Positions 28,691 through 39,260 of a stretch of DNA of 64,000 nt are shown here, in pieces. Source of the DNA: Endotrypanum monterogeii (lineage: Eukaryota; Euglenozoa; Kinetoplastea; Trypanosomatida; Trypanosomatidae). The DNA is taken from assembly GCA_000333855.2 (NCBI GenBank), contig CM007314.1, positions 647,838 to 711,837 of the forward strand, written 5' to 3'. Each line of letters begins with the position of its first letter. The stretch's first letter is position 1. A program made the position numbers and the translations under genes. The notes under the pieces were generated by a model. That model was not told the origin of the DNA. It ran no database searches and worked only from the letters and a program-made list of their open reading frames with translations.

Positions 28691-29626
28691 ATGAATTTCT
28701 CTGGTAGCGTCTCCTCTAAGAAGGAGCTACAACCGGACACAGTAGACATTCTCAAGACCACTGAGAAGCGTTCGGCCTCAAAACATAGTGCCTCAAGAAG
28801 CCTGCACGTTTCCTTTGCGGAAGAAACGCAGACAACTAGTATCCCTGCTGACCAAGAAAATCCATATGATGTGTGGAATGTGTACTCCCACGTAAGGTAC
28901 ACAACTAAAAAAGAGCAGCGTTTTCTTCAGCGCTCTCGAGCAGTGCGCGTTCGGGAAACGATCAGCCGCTGCCTCACTCTTTACCAACCTACAGGCAATG
29001 CTCGAGAATGGACAGAGAAACGAAAAAATGATCGCTCAGGGACACGCATAGAGGGCTCTCTTCTCTCTGCACTCAAAGCTAATGGCTACACTGAAAGCAT
29101 CGCAGCGTGCACCATGTTCGTGCTCTCGGTGTGGCCCTCTTTTCCTGTTAGGCATCGACCCCCAATTTCTCCAAAATTCCAGAGAGCACTCGAGGCCTTG
29201 CAGACTGGCACACGCCTATATGTCTTTAACGAAAAGCCCGAGTCCCCACTACTTTGCGGTACAGCGTTGCGTCTTTTGCACAGTATCGACGGGAATGAGG
29301 CTAGCATAACTATTTTCAACAGTTTGGATGGCGCCTGCATCGATGGATACATACCACTCTCGTTTGTTGTCTCCCTTTCTTTTGGGTTGGAGCCGATCGA
29401 ACGTAAACGTTATGTGAAGAAAAACGGAAAGATCACCTGTAATGATGGACACAACGTAAAGGAACAAACAGACAAACGAGCTTTTACCGTCCACTGCGTT
29501 GCGCCTGAAAGATTCTATGTCACCTTCATCGCGGAGACCCAGGAAGACTTCGTTAAGTGGACCCTCGTTATCGATTACTTCGTTCTTCTCAATTCCTGTC
29601 ACCGCACATATATGCAATCTCACTAG
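28691..29626 (+). CDS. PH-like domain hypothetical protein
   Basis: A 311-residue protein. A disordered Ser/Lys-rich N-terminus (about 1-55) includes FAEETQTTS, which holds a TQT core like those in the gene at 25477. A helical basic section (about 70-115) and then a C-terminal section (about 160-305) follow. The latter begins FQRALEALQTGTRLYVFNEK and ends with a helix (TQEDFVKWTLVIDYFVLLNS). This is the beta-rich core plus C-terminal helix of a pleckstrin-homology-like fold, as in many kinetoplastid proteins in which an 'L-x-x-G-T' strand opens the domain. Assignment to PH-like is moderate. The frame starts at TTG 28676; the first ATG is 28691. Confidence 0.75.
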   Translation: MNFSGSVSSKKELQPDTVDILKTTEKRSASKHSASRSLHVSFAEETQTTSIPADQENPYDVWNVYSHVRYTTKKEQRFLQRSRAVRVRETISRCLTLYQPTGNAREWTEKRKNDRSGTRIEGSLLSALKANGYTESIAACTMFVLSVWPSFPVRHRPPISPKFQRALEALQTGTRLYVFNEKPESPLLCGTALRLLHSIDGNEASITIFNSLDGACIDGYIPLSFVVSLSFGLEPIERKRYVKKNGKITCNDGHNVKEQTDKRAFTVHCVAPERFYVTFIAETQEDFVKWTLVIDYFVLLNSCHRTYMQSH

Positions 29627-30320
29627 TCTTCAAAGGTAGAGCGCGCCTCCGGATGCAATTTATTTTATCTCATACACTCTGCTTTCGACCGTTTGGGTGT
29701 AGCTGGCACTGCTTTGTAGATTTTGTATGAGGCGGAAGGGAACACGCAGCCTCCGGTTCAGAACGACCTAGGCGACGATTCTTATTCTGCTATTTTTGTC
29801 TTATACCACAATTCTTTTCACCAACCTACACTTCTTTTTTTCGTCCTTACTGTTGAGCTGATTATCTCTCTACTCCTGGTACTTTTGAAAGAGGTAAGTG
29901 CAACTGATCTATGCTTCCTATTCAACGATATCACTTCAGAGAACACGAGGCAAATCTGTGTAAGAGGAGTGTAGGGCTACAAAATCGCTATCCTTTAGCC
30001 TCAAATGTAAGCTGACTTCTGTGCTTTTGAGGGTAAATGCGTAACTCAGACAAAGGAAAGCAATTTCTTTTTTGAATCTTCGAGAGCTGTGGGATCACAG
30101 GCTACATCAGGTTTTGCTTAAACCTGATTGCATCTGTTGCTTACAAGATTATGTGACTAAGGTGCTTATTATCAATGTCCCCAACCTACAATGCTCGTGG
30201 TTTGAAACCTCGTGTAATCTCATCTAATAGCTGCGTCGGCGTCCCATATCTTGCTCTGCTTCTTCCCGTTTGACTCTTACTATCAACTTAGTGAATACTA
30301 TCACAGTCATTTTCACATGT
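29627..30320. other. Intergenic region
   Basis: About 0.69 kb, AT-rich but with few homopolymers, unlike most other spacers. A frame at 29723-29974 has no ATG and is not a gene. Acceptor AGs for the next gene are 30290-30291 and 30305-30306. Confidence 0.6.
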
Positions 30321-30821
30321 ATGACGTCTCTGTACGCAGACGTTGTGTCGGACCAGCTGCCGACGGCTATCTCGGCTGTTCGTTGTTACTTGGGAAAGTG
30401 GAGTCTCCCTCAGCCAAGTCGAAATGTTTTCCCTGAGCTTCTTGCTATCGTAAGAAAGTACTGGGCGTGGGTTATGTACTTCGTTCTTATCAGGAAGCTC
30501 TACCGCATTTTGAGCCGCATTAATAAGCGCGTCTCCAAGCTTAAGAGGGTCAAAAAGTCCCCTGACTCCATACCTGGTAGCAACGAGCCCGATGTGAATA
30601 CTGTGTCAGCCTCTCACCCAGCGGATACTGTATCCCTTACAAATGCTGTAGGATACATGCCGGCAACAAACCAAATGATAGTTCGTGATGGTGTCATTGT
30701 TATAAATCGAAATGACCGATATGTCGAGGTCTACGAACGCAAAAGCTTCTCGAAAGTAGACAATGTCGACGAAGAAGTCACGACTCTCCTCAGGGAGTTT
30801 CAGTCTGGCAACCGCAAATGA
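30321..30821 (+). CDS. Small hypothetical protein with one probable membrane segment
   Basis: A 166-residue protein, MTSLYADVVSDQLPTAISAV onward. One aromatic-hydrophobic segment near 55-72 (WAWVMYFVLIRKLYRIL) is followed by a strongly basic stretch (INKRVSKLKRVKKS). This suggests either a single-pass membrane protein with a positive-inside tail or an amphipathic membrane-binding helix. The rest is polar, with a hydrophobic strand pair around 125-145 (MIVRDGVIVINRNDRYVEVY). No family recognised. The frame runs upstream to a TTG at 30270; the first in-frame ATG is 30321. It is preceded 4 nt upstream by an out-of-frame ATG (30317), which may lower or redirect initiation. Confidence 0.65.
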   Translation: MTSLYADVVSDQLPTAISAVRCYLGKWSLPQPSRNVFPELLAIVRKYWAWVMYFVLIRKLYRILSRINKRVSKLKRVKKSPDSIPGSNEPDVNTVSASHPADTVSLTNAVGYMPATNQMIVRDGVIVINRNDRYVEVYERKSFSKVDNVDEEVTTLLREFQSGNRK

Positions 30822-31528
30822 CTATACCATAGAGTTCCAGGGCTCTTCGCTTGAAACTCCCGATTTGTTTCTGCTTTTTTTTCCTCTTGTTCTTTTTTTT
30901 TTTAAGAAGAAGAAACTAAGATAAAAACATGCCCTTTTCTTTTCCTACATGTTTCCCTTTTGCTGTCCAACTTGTCTTTGTTTCCCAAAGAACAGAGTCT
31001 CCTTCATGTTCTCTCCTCTCTTTGAGCTTTTCCTTGACAAAGTTTCCCGAACAATGCCTCTAAGCTATTATACACTCCTACTAGAAATCACCTCTGCACT
31101 GTTCTGTTTTCCCTTCTTGTGAAATGCGAAAGCTGCGTTCGTAGACATCCGATGTGGTTAATGAAAAACGAAGGCATTATAGTCACAGGAAAAGTGCACG
31201 GAGTGCCAACGCTTTTTTGAGGCCACCCGAAAGGAAACTTCTCTGAGGCACCATCAAGTCGCTTTGGGACAAATGAGTAAGCCAATATCTTGTAGAATGT
31301 TTCCATTGAAAGACACTTCTCCATACTACTGATGCTTTATTCCTGGGATTCTCGACTCACTCTCCTTCTGTGCGACTGTCATTCATTTCCTCGACGTTTT
31401 TTTTTTGCCACCTCTTCTCTTGCTGCCACCACTAAATCTTCTGATGTAATACAGATTTGTAGACCGTGCGTGGATAGTGCCTGCTTTTGGCAATACACCT
31501 ACGCACCGCTCTCCTGAGAGACGAGACG
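30822..31528. other. Intergenic region
   Basis: About 0.7 kb, T-rich, with poly-T (30873-30902) and no credible gene. Its end contains the C/T-rich tract and acceptor for the TOG-domain gene. Confidence 0.6.
31381..31454 (+). promoter_or_regulatory. Spliced-leader acceptor for the TOG-domain gene
   Basis: A T/C-rich stretch including TTTTTTTTTTGCCACCTCTT leads to ACAG at 31451-31454. The 5' UTR to ATG 31529 would be 75 nt. Confidence 0.6.
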
Positions 31529-34500
31529 ATGAGCTTAGAGGACAGGCCTGTTGGGGGAAGGGGCGTTTCCAAGCCGTTTACCGACCCCCCGGAGGCTACC
31601 GAGGACTTCAGCTCCTGTGCAGTAAGCGACCTTCTCTCGCACACTAATTGGAAAGCACGGAAGTGTGGCTACGAGAGAATACAGAAGGATCCTTCCACAT
31701 ACAAAAAGCTTCTTCTTGATAGCTTCAAGATTGTTGCCAGCGAGGGTAATGCAACGGTTCAAGAGTCTGCAATCGAAGCCCTTGTTGTGGTTCTCTCCAA
31801 GTGCAACGACGCGGAGCGTAGCCAGCTTGCTGAAGGAACGTTGGCTGTTGTAGTGGAGAAGGGTATCACAGGGCGACCCAAAGCCCTGCAGTTGAGCCAG
31901 CAGTTCATTTTCACGCTAGTGGAGAATGGAAACGGCGCATCTGTCTTTGCGTCTCTTCTCTCGGCGTTCTCGCATAGGACTCCAAAGAATAGGCTCGTAT
32001 CAGCGCAAACAGCAACTTCACTCATTTCTGACTATGGAGTGCAAAGTTTTCCTCTAAAGGATATACTGAAAGCGATGCAGCCACTGTTCAACGACGCGAA
32101 TGCGCAAGTTCGGAAAGAAGCGGTTGCACTGTGCTGTCAGTGCTATCGCTATATCGGGGCTAGCATCAAGGGTTTTCTGACAGACCTACGAGAGGTTCAG
32201 CTACAAGAGCTTCAAAGACAGTTCGAAGGCCTCAAGGTTGGTGAGAACCCTCCCAAGACTATCAAAGGCGCCGAGACACTCATTGCCAATGGCGTCAATG
32301 GCAATACGCTTTCCGGAGCTGTGAAGCCAATTGGATCTCTCACAGGTGATGATACAGCTATCTCCGTGAACGATACAGAATTTTTACTATTAGAGGAGTC
32401 GCCAGTTATACCACGTCTTCCAAAAAAATTCTTCCGCGTTGCGCGCAACAAGGAGGCAACGTGGCAGCAGCGTGTTGAATATCTGAGCGAACATCTCGTG
32501 CCTCTCCTCAATGCGCCACGGTTTCGTGCAAAGGACGATTATCACGAGCTTGCGAGCATGATTAAAGAGTACTTGGTTGATCCACAGGCTCCACTAATGC
32601 TGCTTGGTTTCAAAATGGTCCAGGATTGTGCCCGCGGGTTACGCGGTGACTTCGCCCCACACGCAAGGCTTTATGTTGCTCCATTATTGGACAAAATGAA
32701 GGACAAGAAAGTGAGTGTCCAATTGCACGTGATGAAGACGTTAGAAGACTTGATTTGCTTCAACTGCCTATCAATGGATCAGCTCAACGACGATTTCGAG
32801 CAGGCGCTGCAAAGCAAAAATCCGACTCAACGTACGGTTGTTCTGAGCTTTCTTATCCGTATGGTGGACACCCTCGGCGATCGAAGTCGCTACGTGAAAC
32901 TAGGTCGCTCAACAGCAATGCTAGCGCGTGTCGCCAACGACGAGAAGGCATCGATTCGTGATGTGGCATATGTACTGCTTGACAGACTTGTCCAAGCGTT
33001 TGGCGAAGCTCCGTACAAAAGTGTTCTGGCGGGTCTAGATGACAATCAGCGTCATAATATGGCTCTTGCCGTGTCTCGCGGTCCACCAATTGTGGGCCCG
33101 CGTTCTGCAGCCTTGCAGCAAATGACAAACGCGTCTATGCCACACGGCAGCAACACAACTGGCACCACTCCATTTAACTCACCCGCGAAGAAAGTACCCC
33201 GCATGGAAGAGTCGGCGGCGGTGACAGCACCGCCAATGCGACCGCCACGAGCGCGCACGACATCCGCACCCGGTCCGACCGCTGTGATGCGGCGTCTCTC
33301 TGCCTCGGTAAAGGAGGACAGTTTTGGAACCGATAGGGAGCTGCAAGGGGTGTCATTGCCGCCTCGAACCTTGTCGCTGCCGCGCAGGCCTGTTCTATCG
33401 CACGTCTCCGGCACGGAATCTGTGTCTGGTTCGGGGAGCCGTGGTTCTGTTACTCGCGGAGGCGGCGTCGACCAGGCCAACAGCAAAACAGCGGCGGAGG
33501 ATGCTGTTGCCCTTGAGTCGTTGCTTCCGACAAAAATGGAGTCTTTGACGACGATACTTGGAATGCTGAATGGTAACAATGCAGTGCTCGATTTGGTGCG
33601 CTCACGTGAGTGGGCACGGCGACAGGACGGCATGAACAAGCTCTTCACCATGGTGCAGGAGTGGACACCGGCACAGACGACACGCGCCCTGGAATATTTG
33701 GTGGTTTACATTCGAGCACACCCGTCCTTTCGCGAGCCAACGTGTCAAGTCTTCTCTCTTATCACCCAAGTTTTCTTGGCTGCGTTGGCAAAGGTCGTGA
33801 CACTGACTATGGCAGCTGGTTACGCCATTGTGTCTGGGTTTACATCCCGCCTTGCAGAACCCAAGAACAAATCCTTGGTGCGTGAAGTGTGTGGTCTAGT
33901 TGCCAGCAAACTCGGTCAGCGCTTTGTCGTGCGCCACATGATAGACACTGCAGCCATGATCAAGACGCCGAAGTTGCTGGGGGAGGTGTGCGAGTATGTG
34001 CGGGAGTCGGTTCAGCAGCATCCGGACACTGAAGAGACTGAGCGCAATGCTGTAGATACGAAAGGAGTGCTCCATTTTATCAAGACAGTGTGTGCTGACT
34101 TCAACAACACTGGGGTGCGACAGGAGGCGGTGCTACTCCTTGTTGCTCTGCATCGCTCGCCACATGCGTCGATCGCTGCAGTGCAGAGGTGTGTAGAGTC
34201 GCTGCAGCCTCCTTTGCCCTCCATGTATGAGAAGGAGCTGAGCCGCATGTCGAGCGTGGCCACGGATCCTCGACCGCTGCCACCGACCAGGGTATCAGCT
34301 GGACTTCCTGCTGCGGCGGCACTCTCGGCAGCGCCATCCTCAACTCAGGCGCGGCCGCGAGTGATGAACCAGTCATCGGCACCCGGCACCCGGACGAGCG
34401 GGGGGGTTAAGTCGTCACCAAATCGTCTGTCAGAGGAACGACCCCCACTAAGCGACGCTGAGGCGTCTCTGGACTTCCGCCAGCGTCCGTCCTCTCTCGG

Positions 34501-37438
34501 CGGCGCAGGGGCTGCAGGTCGTTCTTCTAACGGGCGCACCAGCTCTGTGAAGCCGTTGTCACGAAATAGTAGCTCTACAAGTGCAGAGCCTCAGGGCAGC
34601 CTCCGTTTGATTCTCCACGAAATCAACTCCGGCGAAAACTGGCGTGATCGACTGAACGGTGTGCGCCGCGCCGAGGCTTTTCTGGCGGAAGCGCCACGTC
34701 CGCTGTCAGGCCACTCTGCCGCTGCACTACTCAAAGCTCTGCAAGGGCGATTCGAGGAAGCTAACAAAAACATTATTGTAGACGTGCTGCGCCTCATTCC
34801 TGTCGTGGTCGATGCCGCCGGGCCGGAGGAGTGTCGTGCCGCACTGCGGCAGCTGACTCCAGGTGTACTGGGAATGCTGGGAGATCAGAAGGCCGCCTTG
34901 CGCGAGGAGGCACGCAATGTGGCGTTCTTTGTTATGAACGTGTTGGGTCTCGAGTCTCTTCTACCATTGCTGCAGCGACCACTGTCCTCCGACTCAAATG
35001 CATGTCGCCAGAACGTGCTGGAGATGATGATCACCGGTTTCGAGAAGCTCCCTGCGGATGCGACACTTCCGCGCGCCGGAATGCAGCTGCTCACGCCTGC
35101 TGTTATAGCCTCCACCATGGACCGATTGCTTGACGTCCGTCTCGTCGCTGAGCAGGTGCTGGGCTGGATGCTCGGTGTTGTCGGCGAGGATTCGATTATG
35201 CATACAGTGCAGCAGCTCAAACCAGCTGAGCAACAGGCAGTGATGCCAGCAGTGGAGCGGCAGATCGAGAGCCGACGACGTCAGGCGCAGCAAGGGCACC
35301 CAGAGGAGGAGGATGAGCAACAGCAGCAGCAGCGGTCGTCGCTCGCGAGGAGTCTCCAGCCCCCACTGACTGTTGCAAACGGTCATCTTGAAAATGAAGA
35401 AAGCCACCGCACAACACCACCACGCGCTACACCACAGACTACCCTCTCCCTCAACCCACGAATGGTTATGGGTGCCACCACGACACCTCGTTGCCTGTCG
35501 CGTGTCTCCAGCGTGCCTGATGCTTCTCCTGACACCGACGCAACGTCGCGCGGCGGCGCTGATAGCAGCGCTGGCGCACCGGTTCCCCGAGCTCCAGCAC
35601 AGGGCCGGTCAATTCACCACGACCCAGCGAAAATGGAAGTTGCGCCGTCTCCTTCACCGTCAGGATCCTCTCCAGCGGTGCGCCAGGGCGGGGCATCAAG
35701 GCAGACGTCGACTTCTCGTCCTGAGCTTACAGCAAAGGAATTGACACAACAAGCTCGTCTAACTTCTTCGCCAAAGGTCGCCATGCCTGCTAAGATGTCG
35801 TCATCGCCGTCGAACGTATTACGCACACCTCTCGCGCCTAGCGACGTCTCCTTTGTTGCTGAGGGTACCGATGTACAGTACACTATACGTGAGATCCTTG
35901 TCGGGCTTCGGTCGGCTGCGCCCGAGGTTGCGCTAGAGATGTGTAAGGACTTTGGCCGTCACCTGCGCGCCGGTGTCGACTGCGGCACCCCGGAGGTGGT
36001 CCAGTTGATGGTGGAGCGCTTGTACGAAAACACGCAGCACTTCAACATTAGCTTGGCTCAAGGGTTAATGGAGTGTCTGACCGCAATGTTCATGACCCCA
36101 CGCTGCGCAATGCGCTGTCACAGTCAGCTACTGTTCCGCATGATGGGTGCCTTCTTTGACTGCCTCTTGTCGCAGAAGTTCTCGCAGCATGAATCAGTCA
36201 TCAAGGCCCTTAACACTACGACACTCAAATTGTTAGAGGGCTGTCCGGTCAACGACGTCTTCAGCGCGCTGTTGTCTCGTCTGATTACCTATTCCACCGC
36301 CTATCTTGCCAGTGGACAGAAGGCCGACCTAAAGTTCATTCAGGTGACTGTGAAGTGCGTGATGCGAGTAGACTTCACCAAAGTGAGCGCTGACACCATC
36401 ATTCTCTGCTGCCACGAATATTTACTGCAGCACCCGCCAAGTGCATTCCGCAAATTAGACGACATACCCATCCGTACGGTAAAGACAATCCTGCAAACAG
36501 CAACAAAGCGACACAAAGCATCCCTCCTCACCATCGCCGAGAACCTTGTAGGGCCACAAAATCTGGTGACGCACTTTATTCGCGCTTGCCTCGAGCTCTG
36601 CGACAAGGCCGCCAAAGAGAAAGGTAACAACGAGCAGCAGGCCATCGAGGAGAGTCGGCAGGAGCGACGTGCGAGTCAGTCACCGACCCCTACTTCTGCA
36701 AAAGAAAGGAGTCGCTCCTCCTTACCGCAACCGACCACCAGTTCATCGAACACGAGTGCTATTCCCACTATTACTACTAGTGCTGCTGCTGCCGCTGCTT
36801 CCAGCACAACTCTCGCCACATCCAAGTCTTCAGTTACCCCCAAGAGGGGTACCATCGTGCTGTTGCCCCAGAAGAAGCGCCCGAGCTACCATGCCGACCC
36901 CAACGGAGCACCGGAACCCTTTCTCAACGAAATCGGCGTCGCTCGTTCTCGCTCTTCGATTCGGGATCCCGAGTCGTCGTCCACCCAGGTGTCTACGGCG
37001 CAAAACGCTCCAACGGCGCTTTCGCAGATGCCAGGTGCCTCCCCTCCGGGCCAAGGCGCCCGGAGGAGTAGTACGGTAAACCTGCCCAGTGCAGCCGCTC
37101 CATCCACACTCAAGTGCCGTGGGGGACCAAACGGCAGTGCCTCTCTCAGCCAAGGGAATTTATCAACTGCATCCTTGGGGGATTCCAGAAAGGATCTCAC
37201 GGAGATATTTGCCCATATTCGCAACCATGTCACTTCGAACAGCGGAATAGATGAGCTCTATGCATTTCTGAAGGAGGCACCACGGTCCAGTTACGAGGAC
37301 GCCTTTCGTGTGCACTTCAACCGCTGCTCGGAGGCGTTCCGACTTTACATAAAACGAAAGCTCCAGCGCAAACTCGAGGATGATTCCACGAAGCCTCCCA
37401 ACTTTAAGCTACCGCAGGTGATGCAGAGTCTACATTAG
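31529..37438 (+). CDS. XMAP215/CKAP5 (ch-TOG)-family microtubule polymerase, TOG-domain protein
   Basis: A 1969-residue protein of the XMAP215/Dis1 family. These proteins bind tubulin through TOG (HEAT-repeat) domains and promote plus-end microtubule growth, in spindle and flagellar/cortical arrays. TOG1 lies at about 25-235 and ends with the family helix LREVQLQELQRQFEGL. TOG2 is at about 290-520, opening with IPRLPKKFFRVARNKEATWQ, the 'LPKDF...W' signature. TOG3 begins near 670, TOG4 near 1026 (LRLILHEINSGENWRDRLNG) and TOG5-like near 1447. Long Ser/Thr/Pro/Arg-rich basic linkers separate them (about 530-660, 930-1020, 1250-1440, 1690-1880) and probably contact the microtubule lattice. A small helical C-terminal domain lies at about 1880-1969. 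Length is close to human CKAP5 (about 2030). The frame is open to a TTG at 31487; the first ATG is 31529. Confidence 0.9.
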   Translation: MSLEDRPVGGRGVSKPFTDPPEATEDFSSCAVSDLLSHTNWKARKCGYERIQKDPSTYKKLLLDSFKIVASEGNATVQESAIEALVVVLSKCNDAERSQLAEGTLAVVVEKGITGRPKALQLSQQFIFTLVENGNGASVFASLLSAFSHRTPKNRLVSAQTATSLISDYGVQSFPLKDILKAMQPLFNDANAQVRKEAVALCCQCYRYIGASIKGFLTDLREVQLQELQRQFEGLKVGENPPKTIKGAETLIANGVNGNTLSGAVKPIGSLTGDDTAISVNDTEFLLLEESPVIPRLPKKFFRVARNKEATWQQRVEYLSEHLVPLLNAPRFRAKDDYHELASMIKEYLVDPQAPLMLLGFKMVQDCARGLRGDFAPHARLYVAPLLDKMKDKKVSVQLHVMKTLEDLICFNCLSMDQLNDDFEQALQSKNPTQRTVVLSFLIRMVDTLGDRSRYVKLGRSTAMLARVANDEKASIRDVAYVLLDRLVQAFGEAPYKSVLAGLDDNQRHNMALAVSRGPPIVGPRSAALQQMTNASMPHGSNTTGTTPFNSPAKKVPRMEESAAVTAPPMRPPRARTTSAPGPTAVMRRLSASVKEDSFGTDRELQGVSLPPRTLSLPRRPVLSHVSGTESVSGSGSRGSVTRGGGVDQANSKTAAEDAVALESLLPTKMESLTTILGMLNGNNAVLDLVRSREWARRQDGMNKLFTMVQEWTPAQTTRALEYLVVYIRAHPSFREPTCQVFSLITQVFLAALAKVVTLTMAAGYAIVSGFTSRLAEPKNKSLVREVCGLVASKLGQRFVVRHMIDTAAMIKTPKLLGEVCEYVRESVQQHPDTEETERNAVDTKGVLHFIKTVCADFNNTGVRQEAVLLLVALHRSPHASIAAVQRCVESLQPPLPSMYEKELSRMSSVATDPRPLPPTRVSAGLPAAAALSAAPSSTQARPRVMNQSSAPGTRTSGGVKSSPNRLSEERPPLSDAEASLDFRQRPSSLGGAGAAGRSSNGRTSSVKPLSRNSSSTSAEPQGSLRLILHEINSGENWRDRLNGVRRAEAFLAEAPRPLSGHSAAALLKALQGRFEEANKNIIVDVLRLIPVVVDAAGPEECRAALRQLTPGVLGMLGDQKAALREEARNVAFFVMNVLGLESLLPLLQRPLSSDSNACRQNVLEMMITGFEKLPADATLPRAGMQLLTPAVIASTMDRLLDVRLVAEQVLGWMLGVVGEDSIMHTVQQLKPAEQQAVMPAVERQIESRRRQAQQGHPEEEDEQQQQQRSSLARSLQPPLTVANGHLENEESHRTTPPRATPQTTLSLNPRMVMGATTTPRCLSRVSSVPDASPDTDATSRGGADSSAGAPVPRAPAQGRSIHHDPAKMEVAPSPSPSGSSPAVRQGGASRQTSTSRPELTAKELTQQARLTSSPKVAMPAKMSSSPSNVLRTPLAPSDVSFVAEGTDVQYTIREILVGLRSAAPEVALEMCKDFGRHLRAGVDCGTPEVVQLMVERLYENTQHFNISLAQGLMECLTAMFMTPRCAMRCHSQLLFRMMGAFFDCLLSQKFSQHESVIKALNTTTLKLLEGCPVNDVFSALLSRLITYSTAYLASGQKADLKFIQVTVKCVMRVDFTKVSADTIILCCHEYLLQHPPSAFRKLDDIPIRTVKTILQTATKRHKASLLTIAENLVGPQNLVTHFIRACLELCDKAAKEKGNNEQQAIEESRQERRASQSPTPTSAKERSRSSLPQPTTSSSNTSAIPTITTSAAAAAASSTTLATSKSSVTPKRGTIVLLPQKKRPSYHADPNGAPEPFLNEIGVARSRSSIRDPESSSTQVSTAQNAPTALSQMPGASPPGQGARRSSTVNLPSAAAPSTLKCRGGPNGSASLSQGNLSTASLGDSRKDLTEIFAHIRNHVTSNSGIDELYAFLKEAPRSSYEDAFRVHFNRCSEAFRLYIKRKLQRKLEDDSTKPPNFKLPQVMQSLH

Positions 37439-38701
37439 CTGCCTTGTATCTTTCTTGCCTTCATCGTAGCCCTGTGACGACCGGCAACGCCACCTATGTC
37501 AAGTTGCTTTTAGAGAGAGAAGCCAACCTTTGGGTCGCTGACAGTGCTCCGTAGTGAGTGCAGCGTCACTGTGCGCAACGGCATGTGCTTTTTTTTTCTG
37601 TTCCTTCTTCCTTACCCTTCTCGTCGGAATTTTGTGTTCATGCGGGTCTTTGCTTCCTTCACAGCTCCGTTAATCAGATTCCGGTCTCTTTGATATCACA
37701 GCCCTTTGCCTCCTCCTCTTGGTCAACGATGAGCCTATAAAATTGATGCGCGGTGCACGTGGTCTTGGAGTTTCGTTAACCTTCCTCCGCTCTCCCTTCC
37801 TTTTTTCCCTGACCCGCCGTCTTTGGAGAAAGGAGGCACATCTGTGATTTTTTCGGGCTCATTTATGATTTACTGGGGAATCTAAACGGCCTTCATTTCC
37901 TCCCCGTTTGTACATTCCGATCTAGTCTTGCCAGTGAGGGGGGGGGGAGGGTCAGCTGGCTGAGAGGAGATAGGGGCTATAGCGATTGCTCAGCACTGAT
38001 GTCTGCGGTTCTATAGTGGAGGGCAATCACATTGGGGTGGCTTCGGGCAACAAGGACGCTTGCGTCACCGATTTCAGGGACAAAGTGACGACGCAATTCG
38101 AGCGGGTTTTGTCTAGTCTTCACTGTCTACTGGATTCGGGTTGCAAGGAAACTGCAAGTGAGGGTCCCGATGGTTCCCATGACCATTTGGGTGACTTGGG
38201 GGGGGGGAGGGGGAGACCGGGGTGGCTAGCATTGGGGTAGCGTGCAATGCAGGGACTGATCTGAGTTGACCCATTCAGACTTTTCTGCAGCGCAAGTGTA
38301 GGCCTTCTTTGCACTGCCCAATGGGTCTGTCGACCTGCCGGGGGAGGTGCGTGTGTGCGCGTGCGTGTGTTTATGGTAGTCTGGTTGTTCTGCTGATTTC
38401 ACATGTTATCTAAAAGACAGGAGTACACTGAAGAGAAGAGCACAGCTTTCCCTCCACCCTTTTCAATGGATCACCATCCAGACTTCTGTTTGCCGTCTCC
38501 TTTCTTCATATCCTTTTTTAAATTTTCATTGTTGCTCGTTTTTCTCTACGTTGTAACACACATTCTTTTCCTTTTCTGCTTCTCTTCGGATGGTCTCGCT
38601 GATCGACTATGCCGCCCTCTTTTTTTTCCTTCCTTCTTCGCGACTGTTACCTCGTACCACCCTCCATTTTCGACAGAGGTGTTGGAAAGACATCAATACC
38701 G

Positions 38702-38721
38702 TATATATATATATATATATA
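38702..38721. repeat. (TA)n microsatellite
   Basis: Ten TA units in the long spacer after the TOG-domain gene. Confidence 0.85.
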
Positions 38722-39233
38722 CATGATTTTGTGCTGCTCTACTCATTTTTTCTTGCTTTTTGTTGCTCTTGATGCATCTCCCGTTTCTCCTCTCGTCCTC
38801 ACATCTTTTCTCACCGCATGTTCGCTAAACGGACTTGTTGATTTGGATGTGAAATTCTGTGGATCGTAGAGAAAATAAAATCATTTAGCTGACGTCGGGA
38901 GATACCAAGGATGTCTTTCTACATGACGACCACCTATCTCGCGGTATCGCACGACATACTTATCTAGCCAGCCGTTTTCTCCTCCTCTTCCCCTTCATGT
39001 TGCGAAGATGAGGCGGGGTCAAGGAAAGGGGGGGGGATCGGCTTGCGTACGAGACGAAAAAAGAGGAGGAAATGAGGCTGGGAGGGGCTCTGAAATTTGT
39101 CAAGAATAAAAAAAGAGAGGGAGCATCGACGGAGGAGGGGAGGGGTTGGCGCTCACGAGCGTAACAGCGATGTCTTTGCATTCATCTTCCACACACCCTC
39201 TGCCTCTCCTCTTTGCCATTCAAATCATAAGGG

Positions 39234-39260
39234 TATATATATATATATATATATGTATAT
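39234..39260. repeat. (TA)n microsatellite
   Basis: About 27 nt TA repeat with one GT interruption. Confidence 0.85.
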
